The position numbers were made by a program, and so were the translations under genes. A DNA stretch of 64,000 bases from an uncultured Methanomassiliicoccales archaeon (lineage in GTDB: Archaea; Thermoplasmatota; Thermoplasmata; Methanomassiliicoccales; Methanomethylophilaceae): positions 62,001-126,000 of the forward strand of contig CAUFXM010000005.1 of the NCBI GenBank assembly GCA_959597175.1. The letters are read 5' to 3'. Below the pieces are notes generated by a model that worked only from the letters and a program-made list of their open reading frames with translations, was not told where the DNA came from and ran no database searches. Shown here piece by piece: positions 58,404 to 64,000 of the stretch (position 1 is the first letter of the stretch; every line of letters starts with the position of its first letter).

Positions 58404-59753
58404 ATGGACGCCGAAGGCAACGTCTCCGTTCTGCTGGGGGATCCGAGAGGGGCCATAAGGTCGATGGCGGTCCCGCTGTTCATCGCTCTGGTAGTCACAG
58501 AGGTGAACACCCTGGCGGACAGGTCCTGGTGCTCCGGACTGGGCCAGGAGGCGCTGGCGGCGGTTGCGCTGTGCAGTCCTCTGTACCTAGTCATCACCGG
58601 TCTCGGCACCGGCATGGGCGTCGGAGGCGCGGCGACGGTCTCCAGGAGGATAGGGTCGGGGGAGATCGACCGTGCAAGGGTGTCGGCGATCCAGACCCTC
58701 CTTTTCTCGTTAGTGTTCGGTGCGATACTGGCACCGATACTCGTGCTGACCTGCGAGGACCTCCTCGTGCTGGTGGGTTCGGGCGACGTCACGCAGCAGT
58801 CGTACGATTACATGGTGTGGCTGGCAGCAGGGGCCCCGGTGCTGGTGCTGAACGGCGCCGTGGCAGGCCTCCTGAGGGGGGAGGGCGCCGCCAGGGCATC
58901 CACCGTGATGATGGCGATCCTGGCGGTCACCAACATCGTGCTCGACCCGGTGCTGATGTATGCGCTGGACATGGGGATCGCCGGCGCATCGGTGGCCACT
59001 GTCATAGCGACACTGGTCTCGACGCTAGTCGGGCTCCGGGTCTACCTCCGTTCCGGGTTCGTCGGTTCGGGGATACGCGGGTTCCGCTACTCCAGCGGGG
59101 ACATGCGGTCCGTTCTTTCGGTGGGGGTCCCGCAGATGGCCGAGTACACGGTGATGTACGCCATGAACCTGGTCCTCAACTACATCGTGGTCTGGTGCGC
59201 CGGTTCCGACGGGTTGGCTGTGTACTCCGTGCCCAATATGGTGGTGAACATCGCCCTTCTGCCTGCCTATGCCGTGGGTTCCGCGCTTGTCCCGGTGGCC
59301 GCCGCAGCCCTGGGTCAGGGGGACAGGGCAAAGGCGGAGGACGCTTTCCGCTACTCGCTGCGCCTGTCGGCGGTGTTCGTCGTGGTTCTCACCGCGCTGC
59401 TGTTCCTCATACCGGACCCGTTCCTGTACCCTTTCACATACTCTGACGGGACGGAGTACATGAGGGAGGACATGGCCCTGGCGCTGAGGATCCTCAGCCT
59501 GTGCATCCCGTTCTACTTCCTGGTCCCGGTGAGCGCCAGCCTCCTCCAGGCCATCGGGAGGTCGGACTGGTCCCTGGCATGCGCCCTGGCAAGGAACGTG
59601 GTCTTCATCGTCCTCTACGCGCTGGCCGCAACCGTGTCGCTAGAGTGGATCTACTGGGCGGTGGTGCTGGGGTCCGTGATAGGCGGTGGGATGCTGCTGG
59701 CCGCGGCGCGGGCAGGGTTCGGGAAAATGCCCCTCTCCGTCGGAACCGGGTGA
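58404..59753 (+). CDS. MATE-family multidrug efflux transporter
   Basis: 449 residues with about 12 membrane helices in two related halves. Family motifs include TEVNTLADRSWCSGLGQEAL and GLGTGMGVGGAATVSRRIGSG in the first half, and VGVPQMAEYTVMYAMNLVLN with SVPNMVVNIALLPAYAVGSAL in the second. Exchanges Na+ or H+ for drugs or metabolites. It is divergent from the metal-export genes, but has its own TATA box and no metal operator of its own. The start follows the TATA spacing; an upstream in-frame codon near 58353 is rejected. Confidence 0.92.
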   Translation: MDAEGNVSVLLGDPRGAIRSMAVPLFIALVVTEVNTLADRSWCSGLGQEALAAVALCSPLYLVITGLGTGMGVGGAATVSRRIGSGEIDRARVSAIQTLLFSLVFGAILAPILVLTCEDLLVLVGSGDVTQQSYDYMVWLAAGAPVLVLNGAVAGLLRGEGAARASTVMMAILAVTNIVLDPVLMYALDMGIAGASVATVIATLVSTLVGLRVYLRSGFVGSGIRGFRYSSGDMRSVLSVGVPQMAEYTVMYAMNLVLNYIVVWCAGSDGLAVYSVPNMVVNIALLPAYAVGSALVPVAAAALGQGDRAKAEDAFRYSLRLSAVFVVVLTALLFLIPDPFLYPFTYSDGTEYMREDMALALRILSLCIPFYFLVPVSASLLQAIGRSDWSLACALARNVVFIVLYALAATVSLEWIYWAVVLGSVIGGGMLLAAARAGFGKMPLSVGTG

Positions 59754-59802
59754 TGATGGAAGCGGATGGTACTGCCCAGAGATGGCGGAGAGGCGGGAAT
59801 GG

Positions 59803-59819
59803 GGCGGGTATGACCCGCC
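59803..59819. terminator. Stem-loop between convergent MATE and reductase genes
   Basis: GGCGGGT-ATG-ACCCGCC followed by GTTTGATCTT on the plus strand, 10 nt from the reductase stop. Confidence 0.5.
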
Positions 59820-59828
59820 GTTTGATCT

Positions 59829-60947
59829 TCAGATGCCGAGCTCGGCCACGGCCTTCCCGAGCTCCTCCACGATGGGCAGGTGCTGGGGGCAGGCGTCCTC
59901 GCACTTGCGGCATTTGATGCACTCGTTGGCGCGGGCCTTCCCGTGTCCGCCGACGAGCCATGCCTCCTGGCCCAGAGCGGCGTTCTTGTCGCCGTACAGG
60001 GTGAGCATGTTCTTGGCGTACAGGGTGCCGGAGATGCCTATGTTCTTGGGGCAGACCTTGGCGCAGTAGTCGCATGTGGTGCACTGGACCAGCGGGATGT
60101 TCTCCAGCGTCGTCCTGGCCTCTTCGAGTACGTCCCTCTCCCTCTGGGAGAGTCCCTGGAATCCCCTGAAAGTCTCCAGGTTCTCCTCCATCTGCTGGAT
60201 GCTGCTCATCCCGGACAGGATGGTGAGGACGTTGTCCAGGCCGGCGGCGAACCTCAGGGCCCAGGACGCGGGGGTGGATCCGGGCTCGGCCGCCTCGAAT
60301 ATGCTCCTGACCGCCTCGGGCGGGTTGGCGAGCATGCCGCCCTTCACGGGCTCCATCACGATGACGGGCTTGCCGTGCTTGGCGGCGACCTCCATGCACT
60401 TCCGGGACTGGATGGCATGGCTCTCCCAGTCGGCGTAGTTGACCTGCAGCTGCACGAACTCGGCATCCGGGTGGGCGGTCAGGATCTGGTCTAGCTCCTC
60501 GGCCGTGCAGTGGGCGGAGAAGCCGTAGTGCCTGATCTTGCCCTGCTCCTTCATCTCCCTGACGAAGTCCCACATCCCGAAGTCGTCGAAGAAGTGGGTC
60601 CTGGACTCGCCGAGGTTGTGGAGGAGGTAGAAGTCGAAGTAGCCGGCGCCGGTCTGCCTGAGAGAGGTCTCGAACTGGCCGATCGCCTCCTCCCTGATCT
60701 TGCAGTTGATCCAGGCGGCGTTCTTGGTTGCCAGGAGGAACCTCTCCCTCGGGTACCTCTCCACCAGCGCCTGCCTGATGGCGTCCTCGCTGCCGGCGTA
60801 GGCCCAGGCGGTGTCGAAGTAGTTGAAGCCGGCGTCCATGAACATGTCCACCATGGCCTTTACCTGCTCGACGTCGATGACCCCGTCCTCGGTGGGGAGG
60901 CGCATGAGTCCGAATCCCAGTTTGCCGATGCTCTCCGTGACAGTCAT
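59829..60947 (-). CDS. Aldo/keto reductase with C-terminal [4Fe-4S] ferredoxin domain
   Basis: 372 residues. TIM-barrel aldo/keto reductase (LGFGLMRLPTEDGVIDVEQV, GFNYFDTAWAYAGSEDAI with the catalytic Asp and Tyr, LLATKN, DFYLLHNL) followed by a C-terminal domain with two cysteine sets, CTTCDYCAKVCP and CIKCRKCEDACP. This fusion is common in strict anaerobes; its substrate is unknown and ferredoxin-linked reduction is likely. A TATA-like ACTTTAAGTT (60978-60987) lies about 35 nt upstream. Monocistronic. Confidence 0.93.
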   Translation of the reverse strand: MTVTESIGKLGFGLMRLPTEDGVIDVEQVKAMVDMFMDAGFNYFDTAWAYAGSEDAIRQALVERYPRERFLLATKNAAWINCKIREEAIGQFETSLRQTGAGYFDFYLLHNLGESRTHFFDDFGMWDFVREMKEQGKIRHYGFSAHCTAEELDQILTAHPDAEFVQLQVNYADWESHAIQSRKCMEVAAKHGKPVIVMEPVKGGMLANPPEAVRSIFEAAEPGSTPASWALRFAAGLDNVLTILSGMSSIQQMEENLETFRGFQGLSQRERDVLEEARTTLENIPLVQCTTCDYCAKVCPKNIGISGTLYAKNMLTLYGDKNAALGQEAWLVGGHGKARANECIKCRKCEDACPQHLPIVEELGKAVAELGI

Positions 60948-61041
60948 AGTAATCCGGGAGGGTCACTGGGGATGATGAACTTAAAGTTAACTCTAAATCA
61001 ATGAGCATCGATATGAAGCATACGTTCGGAGATGGGTAAAG

Positions 61042-61059
61042 GCGGGGCCGGAGCCCCGC
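61042..61059 (-). terminator. Stem-loop after tpiA
   Basis: GCGGGGC-TCCG-GCCCCGC on the minus strand, 10 nt after the tpiA stop and followed by CTTTACCC. Confidence 0.55.
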
Positions 61060-61069
61060 TCTGAGAAGC

Positions 61070-61738
61070 TCAGATGTATTTGATGAGGTCGCGCAGGGCG
61101 GCCTCGGGGTTCTTGGATTTGACCACGCCGGACGCCAGGAGCACGCCCTTGGCCCCGAGGTCCATAGCGGCGCGGACGTCCTCGCCGGTCTTGACCCCGG
61201 CCCCGCAGAGCACGGAGATCCCGGGGTCCACGGAGTGGACAGCCTCCACCGTTCCGGAGACCACGCTGGGCTCGGCGGTGGTGACGGACACGTCCCCGCC
61301 GATGAGCTCCGGGGGCTCCACGGCGATCATGTCCGGGGAGAACGCGGCCAGCTCCCTGGCCTTGTCCACGGACTCGGCGCAGACACAGGTGACCAGGCCG
61401 AGCTCCCTGCACATCTCCACGCACTTCCGGACGGATTCGGCGGGCTGCATGTGCTCGGAGTGGTTCACCAGCGTCCCCTTCACGTCGGTGGAGTGGAGCA
61501 TCGACGGTGTCACGTAACCGGTCCCGGATCCAGGCTTGAGCGGGTCGACGTTCTGGGAGTAGACGGGGATGTCCAGGGCGTGGGCGATGACGCCCAGGCT
61601 GATCATCGGCGGGCATATCGCTATCTCCACGCCGGACTCCTTGGAAACCTTCTGGCAGACCTTCCCAAGGGTGATGGCACGGGTGCCTTCGGCCTCTGAG
61701 TAGACCTTGAAGTTCACTATCACCGGTGGGACTTTCAT
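61070..61738 (-). CDS. tpiA: Triosephosphate isomerase, archaeal type
   Basis: 222 residues, the short archaeal form. Interconverts dihydroxyacetone phosphate and glyceraldehyde 3-phosphate. Motifs: PPVIVNFKVYSEAEG (catalytic Asn-x-Lys), VYSQNVDP, GTLVNHSEHMQPA (catalytic His), AVEPPELIGGD (catalytic Glu), and VLCGAGVKTGEDVRAAMDLGAKGVLLASGVV (phosphate loop). It starts 4 nt after the fbp stop, so the two form a gluconeogenic operon converting triose phosphates to fructose 6-phosphate. Confidence 0.97.
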   Translation of the reverse strand: MKVPPVIVNFKVYSEAEGTRAITLGKVCQKVSKESGVEIAICPPMISLGVIAHALDIPVYSQNVDPLKPGSGTGYVTPSMLHSTDVKGTLVNHSEHMQPAESVRKCVEMCRELGLVTCVCAESVDKARELAAFSPDMIAVEPPELIGGDVSVTTAEPSVVSGTVEAVHSVDPGISVLCGAGVKTGEDVRAAMDLGAKGVLLASGVVKSKNPEAALRDLIKYI

Positions 61739-61742
61739 GCTA

Positions 61743-62885
61743 TCACAGGTCCTGGAATCTGGAGGTCAGCTCCCTGAGGACCTCGGGCCTGGAGGTGTAC
61801 TCCATCTCCTCGGGTCCCAGGATGGAGGGCATGAACGGGCCCTGGCTCCTGATGAACCTGCTGGCCTTGATCGAGTTCTGCCTGGCCAGGTCCCAGGTGT
61901 CGTTGCCGAAGAAGTCCACGGGGATGTGGTCGCCGTTCTTGGCGCCCATGGGCTCCAGGCCCTGGAGCTTGCCCTCGTTCAGCTGGAAGCCGAGGCAGCA
62001 GATTCTCGGGGGTCCGTCGAAGTAGACGGGGTCGGAGTCCTCGGGGGAGCAGGGGTAGAAGGCACCGTAGTGCGACCCCCTCATCCAGCCGGCGACGAGC
62101 ATGGTCGTGTTCATGAAGGGCTGGAGGTACTCCCCGACCGAGGGCAGGCCGGACTGGGCGCGGCAGATGCAGACGGGGTCGTCCTTGCCGATGTACTTGC
62201 CCGCGGTGAGGTTGAGCTTGTCGGTGGAGACGACGCAGGCGGGACCGATGCCGCTGCGGGAGTTGATCCTCTTGATGGCGTATCTGGACGTGTCTCCCAG
62301 GAGGCTCAGGATGCTGAGGGTCTCCTCGGGGGAGGACATCGTGACCTTCTTGTGGCCGATGACGTCCTGGATCTCGACGTCGAATCCCTTCTTGGCCCTG
62401 GCGTCGACGACGAGGCCGGTGGTGGTGAAGGGGTCCAGGAAGATCCTGGACAGCGGGAGGGAGTACGCGGAGGGCTCGGTCTTGTCCGCCATGAAGAACA
62501 GCAGGGGCTCGGAACCCCTCTCCTCGAAGGTCATCTCGGCGGATCCGGGTCCGGCTCCCTTGACGTTACCGGAGAAAGCATCGGTCAGGATGTCCTGTCC
62601 GGCGGCGTAGAGCTTCATGGACTTGGCGATCTTGGCGGCCTTCTGGAAGCACTCCCAGGCGGTGCCGTGGACGTCCTTGTCGCCCTCGCCCTTGTAGTGG
62701 GTCATGTAGAGGTTGATGTCGTCTCCGACGCGGGTGACGTAGAAATCCTCGATGACGCCCTGTTTCTGGGCGTCGCTCAGGATCTCCTTGCTGGCCTCGA
62801 GCATGGAGGGGTGGGGCCTCGAGTGTCCGACGACCGATCCTACATCGGCTTTGATTACTGAAACTGTGACTTTCTCAGCAGACAT
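61743..62885 (-). CDS. fbp: Bifunctional fructose-1,6-bisphosphate aldolase/phosphatase
   Basis: 380 residues. Archaeal ancestral enzyme (FBPA/P) that condenses triose phosphates and dephosphorylates the product to fructose 6-phosphate, driving gluconeogenesis. Motifs: VSVIKADVGSVVGHSRPHP at the N-terminus (metal-binding Asp and His), YMTHYKGEGDKDVHGTAW, GPGSAEMTFEERGSEP, LPLSRIFLDPFTTTGLV, and MRGSHYGAFYPC. Full length. Promoter TATA at 62925. Couples with tpiA immediately downstream. Confidence 0.97.
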   Translation of the reverse strand: MSAEKVTVSVIKADVGSVVGHSRPHPSMLEASKEILSDAQKQGVIEDFYVTRVGDDINLYMTHYKGEGDKDVHGTAWECFQKAAKIAKSMKLYAAGQDILTDAFSGNVKGAGPGSAEMTFEERGSEPLLFFMADKTEPSAYSLPLSRIFLDPFTTTGLVVDARAKKGFDVEIQDVIGHKKVTMSSPEETLSILSLLGDTSRYAIKRINSRSGIGPACVVSTDKLNLTAGKYIGKDDPVCICRAQSGLPSVGEYLQPFMNTTMLVAGWMRGSHYGAFYPCSPEDSDPVYFDGPPRICCLGFQLNEGKLQGLEPMGAKNGDHIPVDFFGNDTWDLARQNSIKASRFIRSQGPFMPSILGPEEMEYTSRPEVLRELTSRFQDL

Positions 62886-62924
62886 GTATCAAACCACATC
62901 CTTTGGGCCCCCTTAAGGCGCGTG

Positions 62925-62935
62925 TTATAATAAAG
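62925..62935 (-). promoter_or_regulatory. TATA box of fbp-tpiA operon
   Basis: CTTTATTATAA on the minus strand. A start near 62903 would leave a leader of about 18 nt with GGATGTGG before the ATG. Confidence 0.6.
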
Positions 62936-62960
62936 GGTAGGGTCGGATCCCCGTCCCCCT

Positions 62961-63755
62961 TCACAGCTCGCGGGGCGTTCCGCACACATGGGCGACGTAG
63001 CGGTTGTACATCATGCCCTGTTTCTTGGCCATGGAGCGGATGAGGTCCATGGTGCCCGAGCCGTACTGGGACGACTTCTTGGTGCGCTGTGCCAGGAACG
63101 GGAACCCGAGCTCCACCGCCGCCTCCTTGAGCACTGCCTTGCGGGAGTCCATGTCCTTGGGCCTCATGTCCCAGACGGGGATGGATGTAGAGACGGAGAC
63201 CACTCCCGGGTCCAGATAGGGGTAGAGGACCTCCTTCCCGAGGCTGCGAGCCATGGACCTCTCGAACGGGACCGAGACCTCGTCGAGCCTGCGGATGCCG
63301 TCCCTGACGTAGGCCTCGAAGTCGCAGTCGGCGCATTCCACGTACTTGGCGCATCCCATGAAGTACTCGTCGGCCCCCTGGCCGCTGAGCACCGTGTCCT
63401 CGGAGGAGCGCAGGAGGACGCAGTACAGCTGCAGCTCGTAGGATACGGTGAACGGGTCGGCGTCGCCGCCGGCAGAGGCGGTCCCTCTGACGAGATCCTC
63501 GATGTCCTCCTCTGATATGCGCAGGTGGACCCAGGGCAGCCCGATTCTGGACGACAGTTCCTCCGCTGCGAGCACGTCGAACGATCCGTCGGTGCCGCAG
63601 GTGTACAGGGTGACGGATTCGGCGTACCTCCCGGCGAGGCATGCCACCAGCCCGGAGTCCAGTCCGCCGGAGAACGCAACGGCGACCCTCCTGCCGGACG
63701 ACATCCTCCGGACGGTCTCGTCGATCGCCGATGCCAGTCCTTCGCGGGGTCCCAT
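62961..63755 (-). CDS. Stand-alone asparagine synthase C-terminal-like protein
   Basis: 264 residues from ATG 63755 (GTG 63761 possible). PP-loop ATP-pyrophosphatase domain like that of asparagine synthetase B: VAVAFSGGLDSGLVACLAG near the N-terminus, LSGQGADEYFMGCAKYVEC, and LYPYLDPGVVSVSTSIPV. The N-terminal glutaminase domain of AsnB is absent. The C-terminal KKSSQYGSGTMDLIRSMAKKQ is typical of an archaeal group of unknown substrate. It may amidate using ammonia or modify another acid. A TATA element 27 nt upstream supports the start. Confidence 0.85.
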   Translation of the reverse strand: MGPREGLASAIDETVRRMSSGRRVAVAFSGGLDSGLVACLAGRYAESVTLYTCGTDGSFDVLAAEELSSRIGLPWVHLRISEEDIEDLVRGTASAGGDADPFTVSYELQLYCVLLRSSEDTVLSGQGADEYFMGCAKYVECADCDFEAYVRDGIRRLDEVSVPFERSMARSLGKEVLYPYLDPGVVSVSTSIPVWDMRPKDMDSRKAVLKEAAVELGFPFLAQRTKKSSQYGSGTMDLIRSMAKKQGMMYNRYVAHVCGTPREL

Positions 63756-63777
63756 GGTCACGGGGTATCGGCGTCCT

Positions 63778-63786
63778 GCTTAAATC
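63778..63786 (-). promoter_or_regulatory. TATA box for asparagine-synthase-like gene
   Basis: GATTTAAGC on the minus strand, centred 27 nt before ATG 63755. The same A/T patch may also serve the divergent gene at 63831. Confidence 0.45.
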
Positions 63787-63830
63787 GGTTCGGGGGCAAG
63801 GGTTGAATCCTCCCCCGTCATCCCCGGTCC

Positions 63831-64000
63831 ATGGAAGGCAACCGCTACGGAATGGACGACGTCATCGCCCTGCTGAGGGACAGGGGGATAGGGTTCGAGG
63901 AGACCCGGCACGGGCCGGTCTACACGGTCGACGAGATGCTGGCACTTGACATGCCCCATCCCGAGAGCATCGCCAAGAACCTGTTCCTCAGGGACGACAA
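63831..64000 (+). CDS. Prolyl-tRNA editing (YbaK/ProXp-type) protein, 5' part
   Basis: The first 56 complete codons are in the window. RYGMDDVIALLRDRGIGFEE, PVYTVDEMLALDMPHPESIA and KNLFLRDDK match the N-terminus of PrdX/ProXp-ala-like YbaK proteins, which deacylate Ala-tRNA-Pro or related mischarged tRNAs. The catalytic lysine region lies at or just beyond KNLFLRD. The gene runs off the right edge. Confidence 0.85.
   Translation, partial: MEGNRYGMDDVIALLRDRGIGFEETRHGPVYTVDEMLALDMPHPESIAKNLFLRDD

Noticed and set aside
1..64000. tRNA genes, rRNA, CRISPR arrays, insertion sequences, prophage
   Set aside because: I read the spacers for T-loop-like GTTCGA patterns, regularly spaced repeats and transposase or integrase frames and found none convincing. 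A tRNA or CRISPR search program would settle this.

Overview
The window is 64 kb of GC-rich archaeal chromosome. It fits best a gut- or rumen-type member of the Methanomassiliicoccales (Thermoplasmata). The archaeal signs are: TATA boxes about 25 nt upstream of many start codons, giving leaderless messages; archaeal versions of glutamyl-tRNA synthetase, Trm1, DnaG, FAD synthetase RibL, riboflavin synthase, MptD dihydroneopterin aldolase, bifunctional FBP aldolase/phosphatase and triosephosphate isomerase; and giant surface proteins with InlB-type repeats. Stop codons are almost all TGA. One AAA+ ATPase gene carries an in-frame TAG, as expected where amber codes for pyrrolysine. No pyl genes, methyltransferases, tRNAs, rRNAs, CRISPR arrays or insertion sequences were seen, so both the lineage and the decoding are inferred.

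Layout. 1-4.6 kb: partial unknown gene, three small integral membrane proteins (two DUF308-like), a parvulin, a degenerate P-loop protein and a membrane zinc-ribbon GTPase. 4.6-7.2 kb: cysE and a PAPS-reductase-like ferredoxin fusion, translationally coupled. 7.2-12.9 kb: an 1885-residue InlB-repeat surface protein. 13-24 kb: UbiD decarboxylase, gltX, feoB with its DtxR-type regulator and operator, an MFS transporter, glyA and a FUSC exporter with a palindromic operator. 24.1-26.2 kb: riboflavin operon ribB-ribL-ribC-ribH. 26.2-31.1 kb: zinc-ribbon regulator and a low-GC beta-helix adhesin preceded by an 11-G tract. 31.2-38.2 kb: aminotransferase, purA, trm1, a THEP1 NTPase, mptD and nadA. 38.2-43.2 kb: YbjN-like protein, citrate synthase, a ubiquitin-like GG protein, and cobQ with a glutaminase-less cobQ paralogue. 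43.3-50.1 kb: SbcD/YhaN-like nuclease-ATPase pair, dnaG, and the amber-containing Lon-like ATPase. 50.1-56.1 kb: two more surface proteins (one with phospholipase D and lamin-tail domains), an acetyltransferase, a GNAT toxin-antitoxin-like pair and a probably broken gene. 56.1-64 kb: Zn/Cd P-type ATPase with separate HMA protein and ArsR-type operator, MATE exporter, Fe-S aldo/keto reductase, tpiA-fbp operon, stand-alone asparagine-synthase-like protein and the start of a prolyl-tRNA editing protein.

Themes. Gluconeogenesis (tpiA-fbp), flavin and pterin cofactors (rib genes, mptD), NAD (nadA), corrinoid amidation (cobQ), cysteine/sulfur (cysE plus PAPS-like protein) and metal homeostasis (feo, cad) form the metabolic core. 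Four large, C-terminally anchored surface proteins suggest close contact with a host or community. GC-rich stem-loops separate most convergent gene pairs and probably act as terminators.
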